IMG/VR virus record: IMGVR_UViG_3300036761_003567
Coordinates: 1 to 64,000 of that record
Origin: a virus
DNA length: 64,000 nt
Strand: one strand, 5' to 3'
The notes under the pieces are model-generated. The model was not told the DNA's origin. It saw only the letters and a list, made by a program, of their open reading frames with translations, and did no database searches. Positions 32,769 through 40,308 of the stretch are shown here, piece by piece (the stretch's first letter is position 1; the number at the start of each line of letters is the position of its first letter). The translations under genes were made by a program, and so were the position numbers.

Positions 32769-34226
32769 TTACGGTTGAGGCGTGGTAGACGACGACGTTG
32801 AAGATGAACTCGAAGTTGGCCTTCGTGTCGAGGACGAGGATGAGGTCCTGTAGCTCATGCCGCTACCCGAAGTATAGCTTCCGCCCTTTTCAACGAACGC
32901 AGGAATGACGGCGCCCCTTTCCGGAGGTATGAAGTCGCCCTGGATGCCGCAGGGCCCGTCGCCCACGTTCGGGCACCAGAAGAATTCCGCCTGGCAGCAT
33001 TGTTCCGGCGGCGGCGGGTCCAACAGGATCTCGAATGGGAGCGGCGTCTCGGCATTCGTAAACCAGTCGAACGTGAAGGACTGATAGTGTGCCAGGTCGA
33101 CGCAGCAGGATGCTGGTTGCCAATTCGGCAGATCCAGGGGCGGCGGCGTGAAGTCAGGCGGCGCGAAGAGGAACGACCAGATCGGCTTGCAGGACTTCAT
33201 GGTTACGGCAACGGCACAGAAGAGCGCTTCCCGGATGCCGCCAATGGGCATCGAATTAGACGATGGCGAGAGGTCGCTGACGCAGATGTCCCTCGGAAGC
33301 GTAGCCTTGACGAGGTACATCGTGCTCGAGATGGGCGATTTCCGCATTGATATGACGGCAGAAGTCGCCTTGATCGAGGCGTCATCAAAGAAACTCGTAA
33401 CGACTTCCAGGAAGCGAGTTCCGTCCTGTCCCGCCTGCCCTTTTGCGCCCTTCTGTCTTGCCTTAAACCGCCAGTCAGTCAGATTGCCGATATTACCCGT
33501 GAGCTTGACGGTTCCAGTAACGGCCCCCGTGGCGAAGATGAGGTCGCTCGAGGGATCAACGCCGATTGTCTCATCAACGACATTCACGGTAGAACCGGTT
33601 CCGCCGAGTGGTACCACGAATTCAATTGCGTACTCCGAAGCCTGACCTGATCTGAACAGCCTAACCGAAATGTCGGTTTCGATAGGCGTACCAACTAGCG
33701 CGTCGATCTTGATCGTATCCGGCTGTACGAAGACTGGCGTCTGGAATTCTTCGGGCGCCGCCGGCGTTCCGTCCTTCCCCGCGTCGCCTTTCTCGCCCTT
33801 TGGACCCTTGCATCCCACGCAGCAGCGGCTCATAACATTGTGGAAGAGCCGTGCCTTATCGACCTCGATGCGGAGGTTGGTGGACCCGTCGTCCAGCTTC
33901 TCTACGGTGAAGGCAATGAGCCTGTCGGACGAATAGAAATAGTAATAGTACGGTGAGGCGCTGTCCGTCCTGATCTTGAAGGCTTCGAAGGACGTGCCCC
34001 CTTTGATGAGATCCTGGACGAGCTTCAACAGCTTATAGATGTCGGGGGAGACGAGGCCGGATTCCTGCTCGGTGACCACCTGAAACGCGCGCAGGAGACC
34101 CCTTGCGTTCCAAGTCTTCGTGGAGCCGTTATACTCGAAGATGTTCCCGAAGAGGTCGGCTATTGCGTCGCCGTCCTTCGGACTGAGGGGCAGCTTCCGT
34201 ACGAATGGTGGATAAATGGCAGTCAT
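32769..34226 (-). CDS. collagen-like fibre/structural protein, probable frameshift at C-terminus
   Basis: 485 residues as read. N-terminal 'YPPFVRKLPLSPKDGDAIAD' and 'NIFEYNGSTKTWNARG', a run of Gly-X-Y triplets near residue 140 (GCK GPK GEK GDA GKD G) and another near 260 (KGA KGQ AGQ DG), then beta-rich Cys-containing domains ('CCQAEFFWCPNVGDGPC'). It looks like a trimeric adhesin or whisker. The encoded last ~28 residues are an odd Ser/Thr run. Reading one base back (-1) from about 32858 gives 'ELQDLILVLDTKANFEFIFN' + 'VVVYHASTVTIV', in the phage's typical codons, ending with TGA at 32758 in an ATGA overlap with the next gene. A single missing base is therefore likely. See finding. Confidence 0.75.
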   Translation of the reverse strand: MTAIYPPFVRKLPLSPKDGDAIADLFGNIFEYNGSTKTWNARGLLRAFQVVTEQESGLVSPDIYKLLKLVQDLIKGGTSFEAFKIRTDSASPYYYYFYSSDRLIAFTVEKLDDGSTNLRIEVDKARLFHNVMSRCCVGCKGPKGEKGDAGKDGTPAAPEEFQTPVFVQPDTIKIDALVGTPIETDISVRLFRSGQASEYAIEFVVPLGGTGSTVNVVDETIGVDPSSDLIFATGAVTGTVKLTGNIGNLTDWRFKARQKGAKGQAGQDGTRFLEVVTSFFDDASIKATSAVISMRKSPISSTMYLVKATLPRDICVSDLSPSSNSMPIGGIREALFCAVAVTMKSCKPIWSFLFAPPDFTPPPLDLPNWQPASCCVDLAHYQSFTFDWFTNAETPLPFEILLDPPPPEQCCQAEFFWCPNVGDGPCGIQGDFIPPERGAVIPAFVEKGGSYTSGSGMSYRTSSSSSTRRPTSSSSSTSSSTTPQP

Positions 34227-34399
34227 CAGTTTATCTTTTCAGGGACCAGTTCGAGCGTCCATCCCTTCTTGCGGCAATAGTCCTCGACCTGGCTTATCTG
34301 CCATCCGATCATGTACTTGACGATAGGCGGGGCTCTATGGACGACTTTATCTACCGAGATGCCAGCAGTGAAGTGAGGAGCCAGGATGCGGCACAGCAC
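34226..34399 (-). CDS. small hypothetical protein
   Basis: 57 residues from a GTG at 34399 with GGGGGAGG 9 bases upstream; an in-frame ATG at 34426 is also possible. 'RAPPIVKYMIGWQISQVEDY' then 'CRKKGWTLELVPEKIN'. TGATG overlap with the fibre gene start. Unknown function. Confidence 0.45.
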   Translation of the reverse strand: MLCRILAPHFTAGISVDKVVHRAPPIVKYMIGWQISQVEDYCRKKGWTLELVPEKIN

Positions 34400-34439
34400 A
34401 AATACACGCCTCCCCCTCATCCGCATGGGAGAAAGGCAG

Positions 34440-35129
34440 GATAAGAAAATCCTATCCCGCGAAAGACGTGAGAAGAGGAGCTGGCGCGGGATCTGATGAG
34501 GAGCCCAGGATGGCCCAGGCTATGTTCCCATTGTCCCCTCCGTACATGCGGCCACATGGTCCCAATGTGCATCGCACCAGTGGGTTTGTTCGGCCTGTAC
34601 GGCGCCAGCTCTTCTTCGTCACGTCCAGTTCTCCATTACGACCTTCAGGAAGGACAGTTGCCTCATGGCTTCCAGCAGCCGCCATGAGGGCAGTCCAGCC
34701 ATCCAGCCGACGGATGTCGCACTTCACGGTGGGACCCGTATTCCCGGCCACCATGACTCGGCAGAGGCCCTATCCGCAGCTCCCGCTGCAGGAGCTCTTC
34801 CATGCGTGCTGTACCGGGCTATGAGGCATTGAGTTCGCCCGGGGGCCTCCGTCCTGCCGAGATTCTACGATGCCGTCGTGGCAAAGGACCCGTCGCTTGA
34901 ACCGGCTTGTCAAGGTCAAGCCCACGCTGGCTTACTCCGTCGGTCTCATTCCACCGACATCTTTCAGCCAGCGCTCTTGTCCGCACTCCTCTGACCGGGT
35001 CGCGGGCGGACATGGAACGTTTTGGAAACCTGCCGCTTTCGCCCTCTTGTGGCAAATGCCCTTTTCTGGCGGCGGCGTCTCTTATATACGTTTACACCGG
35101 CTACCCGCTTCCTCTCGTATTTCATCAAC
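34440..35129. other. 690-base stretch without a convincing gene
   Basis: All frames are broken or have unnatural composition. The longest minus frame (34452-34754, starting MVAGNTGPTVKCD) has no Shine-Dalgarno and passable codon use, so it cannot be excluded. Plus frames at 34468-34824 and 34870-35133 look like shadows. A GTCCGC/GCGGAC stem is visible near 34979-35010. Possibly a decayed gene, promoter region or structured RNA. Confidence 0.4.
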
Positions 35130-35747
35130 ATGAAGGTGGAAGAACTCAAGTTTGGCGCGAAAGCCAAGGTCGTTAAGACGCTAGATGGCCTATCAGATAA
35201 AAGAAGATCTTCGTTTATAGGCCAAATCGGAGTCATCGTTGGCTTCTTTGCCCTAGATAACGCCATCGATAAAAAGACGAGATTCTCCGTCTCCCTGCGA
35301 TTTGATAACTCCTTAGGCATTGAAGAGTTCGATATGTGTGAGCTCGAACTAGATGCCGGTCCAGATGCCCTAATAAAAGCGATTGCAGAATTGGGCGGAA
35401 TCGAACAGAATAATAAGGTTTTCGTCGATGTGGCCGGTAAAGGCGATACGACGACAATTTCGAATGCTCTTGAGATAGTCCAGACTCAGCCATGGCTGGC
35501 CAGCGGAGCAATCCAGCCCATCGGAATAGCAGCTCAGCCCATCAAGCCAGGCGAGAGCGGATTCGTGAAGTTATTCGGCACTTTTGCAGAGGAGACGGAC
35601 CCTGAGAAATTAAAGAAAATGTCTGACCAATTCGGCTACGCAGGGGCTGTCGGCATCGACGGATTCGGCAACCCGATCGTCATCCCTCCGAAGCGTCCAC
35701 AGAAAAATAAGCCAGGCGAACTCGGGGAGAGAAAAGTCGAGGCATGA
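35130..35747 (+). CDS. hypothetical protein with SH3/KOW-like N-terminal segment
   Basis: 205 residues starting MKVEELKFGAKAKVVKTLDG. The first 70 residues ('FGAKAKVVKTLDG...FIGQIGVIVGFF...SVSLRFDNSLGIEEF') have the strand pattern of a small beta-barrel with G-x-x-G-V-V, as in KOW/SH3 or ribosomal-like folds. The C-terminus is Pro/Lys-rich. No Shine-Dalgarno is evident, so the start is uncertain. Confidence 0.6.
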   Translation: MKVEELKFGAKAKVVKTLDGLSDKRRSSFIGQIGVIVGFFALDNAIDKKTRFSVSLRFDNSLGIEEFDMCELELDAGPDALIKAIAELGGIEQNNKVFVDVAGKGDTTTISNALEIVQTQPWLASGAIQPIGIAAQPIKPGESGFVKLFGTFAEETDPEKLKKMSDQFGYAGAVGIDGFGNPIVIPPKRPQKNKPGELGERKVEA

Positions 35748-35748
35748 C

Positions 35749-36030
35749 ATGCTTGGATGGTTATGGCGAAAGATAGTGGGGCAGCCAAGGCCTCTAGAGG
35801 TCAAGCTGACGCTCAATATTCCGCAAGGCGTCATCCACGTGAGGCATCACTTTGATAGAGAAGGATCCGCGGCTCAAAAGGCAGCGATACGACCAGGACC
35901 TGGGAATTCCCAAGGATCTATGGCCGATCCTTCTGCCGGAACCCGCGCGGAAGACTTGCCGATCGAATCGCTCTTCAAAGGCCAGAACCTCCCCGAAGTC
36001 CAGCTCGGCCAAGACACCGACGGCAAGTAA
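35749..36030 (+). CDS. small hypothetical protein overlapping the actin-like reading frame
   Basis: 93 residues starting MLGWLWRKIVGQPRPLEVKL, 1 base after the previous stop. Its second half shares bases with another open frame (from TTG 35852) that continues into the actin-like gene. Its first 35 residues look genuine; the C-terminal part may be a frame artefact. Either overlapping genes or a frameshift. Confidence 0.4.
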   Translation: MLGWLWRKIVGQPRPLEVKLTLNIPQGVIHVRHHFDREGSAAQKAAIRPGPGNSQGSMADPSAGTRAEDLPIESLFKGQNLPEVQLGQDTDGK

Positions 36031-36262
36031 GCCAGCACCAATAAGTATTTCAGATCCGATAACAAGAGCCCTGAAAGCCGAGGGCTGGACTCCTGGGAAT
36101 CTCAAGGTCATAAAGGACAGACACTTCGTACCGAAAAGCAAGATCGTAAAGGACAGGGAGAGGCAGGAACTCGTAAAGAAGACGGCTTATCTGATCACGA
36201 AGCCGCCGAGAGGCTTTGCAGAATATCAGAAGAACGTAGAGACCATTTTCAGGAGCGGTACG

Positions 36263-37267
36263 ATGGAACGCCTAGGACTTGATATGGGGACGAAGAACAT
36301 CGTCCTCGCCTATAAGAAGGACGGGCAGGTCTGCTTCCGTCGAGAGGTCAACGGATTCATTTCCGTGGTCAAGCAGGATAACTTCACCAAGGAAATGCTC
36401 GTCCAGTCGCAGGTTCCCTTCATCGAGCGGGACAAGGACTTTATCGCCATCGGCAGCAAGGCGGAGGACCTGGCCTACTCGTTCGGTAAGGAGCTCCAGA
36501 GACCGATGGTCAATGGAGTGCTCTCGGTCACTGAGCGGCAGGCGATGTCCATCATGGGCGTCATCGTGAAGTCCATCATCGGGAAGCTCAACGACGACGC
36601 CATCCTGTGCTACTGCATCCCAGGCCTGGCTATCAACCAGGACGTGAACGTCGACTTCCACAACAAGGTCATCCAGGCGATCCTGGCGTCCTTCGACGTC
36701 AAGGTCAAGCTCAAGGGAAGCTCGATCAACGAGGCACGCGCCATCGTCATCGCCCGCTCGCCGGACAAGGACAAATCCGGGATCGGCATCTCTTGCGGCG
36801 CCGGGATGATCAACATTTGCTACTGCCTCTTCGGCATTCCGGTCTACGAGTTCTCAATCGTCGGGGCCGGCGACTGGATCGATAAGGAATCCGGCAAGGC
36901 AACGAACGAGAGCCCCACGGCCATCGCCAAGGTCAAGGAGTCGCCAGAGACGCGGCTGGATGGCGGGATGCCCGCGGACTTCGTCCGCAGGGCGATCTTC
37001 CTGAACTACACGATCCTCATCGAGAGGATCGCCAAGAGCATCGCCGAGGGCTTCCGCAAGAACGAAGGCAAGGCCAGGGCGCCGAAGCCCATGCCCATCT
37101 ACATCGCCGGCGGGACTGCCTCCGTCGGCGGCTTCCTCGCGCTCTTCAAGGAAGTCTTCACGAAGCAAGAGATGCCGTTCCAGGTCGGCGAGATCTCGCT
37201 CGTGGACAAGCCGCTCTACGCAGTCGCCGAGGGGTGCCTCATCGCAGCCGAGAAGCACGAGGGATGA
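36263..37267 (+). CDS. actin-like ATPase (ParM/MreB superfamily)
   Basis: 334 residues from ATG with AGGAG at 7-base spacing. Actin-fold motifs in order: phosphate-1 'LGLDMGTKNIVLAY', phosphate-2 'GIGISCGAGMINICYCLFGI' and adenosine loop 'IYIAGGTASVGGF'. Such filament-forming ATPases segregate plasmids or, in some phages, position DNA or virions. The same frame is open upstream to 35852 (TTG), encoding a basic proline-rich stretch and 'ITRALKAEGWTPGNLKVIKD', so an N-terminal extension of up to 137 residues is possible; 36031-36262 contains nothing else. Directly upstream of the dnaE locus. Confidence 0.8.
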   Translation: MERLGLDMGTKNIVLAYKKDGQVCFRREVNGFISVVKQDNFTKEMLVQSQVPFIERDKDFIAIGSKAEDLAYSFGKELQRPMVNGVLSVTERQAMSIMGVIVKSIIGKLNDDAILCYCIPGLAINQDVNVDFHNKVIQAILASFDVKVKLKGSSINEARAIVIARSPDKDKSGIGISCGAGMINICYCLFGIPVYEFSIVGAGDWIDKESGKATNESPTAIAKVKESPETRLDGGMPADFVRRAIFLNYTILIERIAKSIAEGFRKNEGKARAPKPMPIYIAGGTASVGGFLALFKEVFTKQEMPFQVGEISLVDKPLYAVAEGCLIAAEKHEG

Positions 37268-37461
37268 AAATCGTCCGTACTCATTGCGGAATGGCCCTGT
37301 GCCTCATTCGTATGGCCGAAAATGAGGCACGAACGGGGAGAAAGGCCATATTCATCTCGAAAGAGGCGTCCCTCGGACGGATGCGCGATTTCACGATCGC
37401 GGGAGGACAGCCGGTCCCCGGCGGGGAGGAGTCCGGGCCGGAATCCGTAGGTAGCCAGTGA
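37264..37461 (+). CDS. small hypothetical protein (65 aa)
   Basis: ATGA overlap with the actin-like gene. 'MKIVRTHCGMALCLIRMAEN' then 'GRKAIFISKEASLGRMRDFT', Gly/Pro/Glu-rich end. Translational coupling suggests a partner of the actin-like filament, but no family is recognised. Confidence 0.5.
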   Translation: MKIVRTHCGMALCLIRMAENEARTGRKAIFISKEASLGRMRDFTIAGGQPVPGGEESGPESVGSQ

Positions 37462-37528
37462 TTGCGCTGGCCTGATTGAGCGCCCCGAATCCGGCCATCC
37501 GTCCGAAGGACGCCTACTTGGGTGATGC

Positions 37529-38878
37529 GTGGCAGACCCGACTGACCGAGACAAGCAAATCGAGGCGGCCGAGAAGGCCTACCCAGGCCCGAAGGACTTC
37601 GTCCACCTCCATTCTCATTCCGTATTCTCGCCATTGGACGGCCTTCCTGATCCTGAGGATTACGCCAAGGAATGTCAGCTCCGCGGATTCCCTGCTATGG
37701 TCCTGACGGACCACGGCAGCATGGGAGGAATTCCGGATGCCTATCTGGCTGCAAAAAGCGCGAAGGTAAAGTTCATCGCGGGCTGCGAGATCTACTTCAA
37801 CGACAAGCACCTCGAGTGGGCAGAGAAACAGAAGCTCGGTATTTCTATCGGCACCATCAAGGCGCAGGACGCAGAACTACGCGACGAATATGTCCGCAAC
37901 AGGCACGTGACCGTGCTTACGAAGAACATGGCCGGCTACAGGAACCTGGTCATGATGCTCACGAACGCCTGGGAAATCGGGCATTATTACAAGCCCAGGA
38001 TCTGGCTGGACATCATGAAGCAGCACCAGGAAGGTCTAATCATCCTGTCCGGGTGCCTGAATGGCCCTATCTGTCATTATCTCCGGAAGGATAATACGAA
38101 GAAGGCGATGGAGTACATCAAGAAGTTCAAGGACATCTGGGGAGATGACTATTACCTCGAAGTCCAAATGCCTGGTAAGGAAATCCCGGACGGCGTAAAG
38201 ACCTTCATCAAGCTCATGACCATCGCGAAGTCAGTAGGCTTCAAGGCAGTCCTGACGAACGATACGCATTACCTGAGGCGGGAGGACTTCCAGGTCCAGA
38301 AGCTCATGATGGCCATCGACCAGAAGCTGAGGGTCGATGACCCGAATCTCTTCCACGTGAATTCGGACGAGCAGTTCTATAAGACGCGGGCGGAACTAAG
38401 GCAGACTTTCCAGGAACAGGGGTACGCCTATGGCGGACACATTACCCTGAAGGACTTCGAAGCCGCCTGTGATAACGCGCTAGAGGTCGCCCAGAAATGT
38501 GAGGGCTTCAAGCCGGACACGAGCCTGAAGCTTCCGGAAGTGCCCGACGCGGATAAACAGCTCGTCGCCCTGACGCTCCAGGGGCTCCGCCGGATCAATA
38601 AGCATGAAGATGAGGTCTACGTCGCCCGTGCGAAGCGGGAACTCAAGATGATCATCGAGAAGGGCTTCAGCTCTTACTTCCTCATCACGCGGGATCTGAT
38701 CGCCCACTCAAGGAGCCTTGGCTTCGAAGTGGGGCCTGGTAGAGGCAGCGTGGGAGGCTCGCTCGTGGCGTATCTAATCCAAATAACGACGATAGACCCC
38801 ATCGTATTCAAGCTCAATTTTGAAAGGTTCATCAGCCCGTCGCGCGGCGGCAACCTCCTTAGGGTGACCATGTCATGA
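37529..38878 (+). CDS. dnaE: DNA polymerase III alpha subunit, N-terminal piece
   Basis: 449 residues from GTG. PHP domain: 'FVHLHSHSVFSPLDGLPDPE', 'MVLTDHGSMGGI', 'IAGCEIYF' and 'LTNDTHYLRR', with metal-binding residues largely intact, so proofreading-type PHP activity is possible. The start of the polymerase palm follows: 'RAKRELKMIIEKGFSSYFLI', 'VGPGRGSVGGSLVAYLIQIT', 'FERFISPSRGG'. In full DnaE proteins this last segment runs within 10-40 residues into the catalytic PDIDxD motif; here the frame ends instead with LLRVTMS and a stop that overlaps the next gene's ATG. The C-terminal piece is at 41316-43403; 449 + 695 residues equals a normal DnaE length. Active only if the two polypeptides (or RNAs) are joined or assemble. 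Confidence 0.93.
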   Translation: MADPTDRDKQIEAAEKAYPGPKDFVHLHSHSVFSPLDGLPDPEDYAKECQLRGFPAMVLTDHGSMGGIPDAYLAAKSAKVKFIAGCEIYFNDKHLEWAEKQKLGISIGTIKAQDAELRDEYVRNRHVTVLTKNMAGYRNLVMMLTNAWEIGHYYKPRIWLDIMKQHQEGLIILSGCLNGPICHYLRKDNTKKAMEYIKKFKDIWGDDYYLEVQMPGKEIPDGVKTFIKLMTIAKSVGFKAVLTNDTHYLRREDFQVQKLMMAIDQKLRVDDPNLFHVNSDEQFYKTRAELRQTFQEQGYAYGGHITLKDFEAACDNALEVAQKCEGFKPDTSLKLPEVPDADKQLVALTLQGLRRINKHEDEVYVARAKRELKMIIEKGFSSYFLITRDLIAHSRSLGFEVGPGRGSVGGSLVAYLIQITTIDPIVFKLNFERFISPSRGGNLLRVTMS

Positions 38879-39492
38879 CACAGGGTGCCATTGCTCTGAC
38901 ATCCGTGCCCCGAGACGAAATTGTGGCCATCAAGGCCCTCCTGGGTCAGGCCGTATCGACGCTCCGCGTCCTGACGATCCTGATCGGAAGCCCGAAGGAC
39001 TCCCCGAAAGAGAACGCGACCAAGATGGTCGGGCTCCTAGCCGTGTGGCCAGACATCGCGGACGAGTTTGCTGACGTCGTCCTCCAGCGGACCACCGTCC
39101 CAAACAACGCGGGTCAGACGACGCACAAGCTCATGCGCCGGATCGCGGATATCACGCTAGAGCCTCTAAAGGCTGCATTCGACGTCCTCCGCGACAGATA
39201 CAAGGACAGCCCTATCGTCGTCACTACGAACGACGAGCTCAAGACGAAGATCCTTTCGGCGCAATTTCCGACGCCGGAAGGACTGGTAGAGCCATTCGTC
39301 GATCGGGAGACCGACGGGTATCCTGAGGCGACTTCCGGCGTGCAGACCGTCGAGTCCGTCCGGAACGTACGCAGAGCCTATCTGGAAGCCATCGCCCGTG
39401 TCGTCCTCTGGGGGACTAGCAAGGATCCCCTAAAGGCGAACGAGGATGCGAGGCCGGCCTACGACGAGATCATGAAAGAGGTGAGAATATGA
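38875..39492 (+). CDS. hypothetical protein inside the dnaE gap
   Basis: 205 residues, ATGA-coupled to the DnaE N-terminal gene. Helical, with 'EIVAIKALLGQAVSTLRVLT', 'QTTHKLMRRIADITLEPLKA' and a mixed C-terminal half. Typical phage codon use, i.e. not AT-rich like the homing endonuclease. No family recognised. First of three genes occupying the interruption. Confidence 0.65.
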   Translation: MTQGAIALTSVPRDEIVAIKALLGQAVSTLRVLTILIGSPKDSPKENATKMVGLLAVWPDIADEFADVVLQRTTVPNNAGQTTHKLMRRIADITLEPLKAAFDVLRDRYKDSPIVVTTNDELKTKILSAQFPTPEGLVEPFVDRETDGYPEATSGVQTVESVRNVRRAYLEAIARVVLWGTSKDPLKANEDARPAYDEIMKEVRI

Positions 39493-39929
39493 GCTTGAAG
39501 CCGATGATCTATCTGGCTGCCTTCTCGACTACGGGTAAGTCTCCGGTGAATGGGAAGGTGGACACTGGCGTAGCCGTCTGCGTAAAGGCCGAAGACGAGA
39601 CCAGGACGTGGCTTCTGCCATTCTGGTCGGCGACGATGAACCAGGCGGTGCTCATGGGGTTGAGGTTCGGCATCTTGGCGATCAATCCCAGGAACCGCGA
39701 CTTCCTCCAAGTTACCACGGATAGTCAATATCTCGGGAACGTGCTGGCGAAGAAGGGAGACAAGTACGGGTTCAATCCGGACTCGAACGTCGAGCTCATC
39801 AAAGAGGCACGCGACCTTTGCGCTACCGCAAAGGATATGACATGCTTGGTGTGTAAGACTGACGTACTCATCGCCGAGCTCCGTGAGAAGATTCGCGTGC
39901 TCGGCAAGAAGAGGCTGGCGAATGTCTGA
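39489..39929 (+). CDS. RNase H-like fold protein, degenerate
   Basis: 146 residues, coupled to the previous gene. 'IYLAAFSTTGKSPVNGKVDT' + 'GVAVCVKAEDE', 'MNQAVLMGLRFGILAI' and 'FLQVTTDSQYLGNVLAKKGD' follow the RNase HI layout (G-rich strand, 'n..aEl.al..aL', 'i.TDS.Y..n'). The first catalytic Asp and the helix Glu are not obvious; the TDS Asp remains. Possibly structural or inactive. Lies in the gap between dnaE pieces. Confidence 0.5.
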   Translation: MSLKPMIYLAAFSTTGKSPVNGKVDTGVAVCVKAEDETRTWLLPFWSATMNQAVLMGLRFGILAINPRNRDFLQVTTDSQYLGNVLAKKGDKYGFNPDSNVELIKEARDLCATAKDMTCLVCKTDVLIAELREKIRVLGKKRLANV

Positions 39930-40308
39930 TTGGCAGAAGATCGCCGAATTCGCGCGCAAGAAAGTTGCAACGCTTTCCAAGGAGCATGCGACCCGGCTTG
40001 AATTCGAGATCAAGGAAATAGACAAACAGGGCGCGAACGACTACTGGATAAACCTGCTGAAGTCCATGCAGAAGTTCGAAGCGAACACCAACGGCCTCGT
40101 CCTTCCATTCCTCCTGGGCATCACGCCGGTCGACCCGGTCGATTGTGAATATGTTTTCAAAATTGATGAGACTGGTGAAGAAGATGATATTATGCGGCTC
40201 GTGCTAGACAATGGTAAGACAATATCGGTACCATCACGAGCGCTGATTAAGACGATAAATGGACCCATAATCGCGAAAGATTTGAAAGTTGAAGATGAGC
40301 TGACGTAA
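39922..40308 (+). CDS. DnaE-like fragment with Hint-like tail
   Basis: 128 residues (overlaps the previous gene's stop). Residues ~20-72, 'ATRLEFEIKEIDKQGANDYW', 'NTNGLVLPFLLGITPVDP', parallel the DnaE segment RELEMI..KGFSSYF...SLVAYLIQITTIDP of the intact N-terminal gene. The GPGRGS loop is missing, so it cannot be catalytic. From 'VDCEYVFKIDETGEEDD' to 'IIAKDLKVEDELT' the sequence is AT-rich and resembles the 'i..L.nG..i.v.....i.t..G...A.dL...Del' strand pattern of intein/Hint N-terminal domains, but the His of block B is absent. Likely an eroded copy of dnaE/intein carried with the endonuclease insertion. Confidence 0.45.
   Translation: MSDWQKIAEFARKKVATLSKEHATRLEFEIKEIDKQGANDYWINLLKSMQKFEANTNGLVLPFLLGITPVDPVDCEYVFKIDETGEEDDIMRLVLDNGKTISVPSRALIKTINGPIIAKDLKVEDELT

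Noticed and set aside
32769-32860. Mucin-like Ser/Thr tail as a substrate for the adjacent O-glycosyltransferases
   Set aside because: The alternative frame has natural codons and an ATGA junction, so the Ser-rich tail is probably a frameshift product.
34468-34824. 118-codon plus-strand frame
   Set aside because: Pro/Arg/Ser-rich composition, no ribosome-binding site, and no coupling with neighbours.
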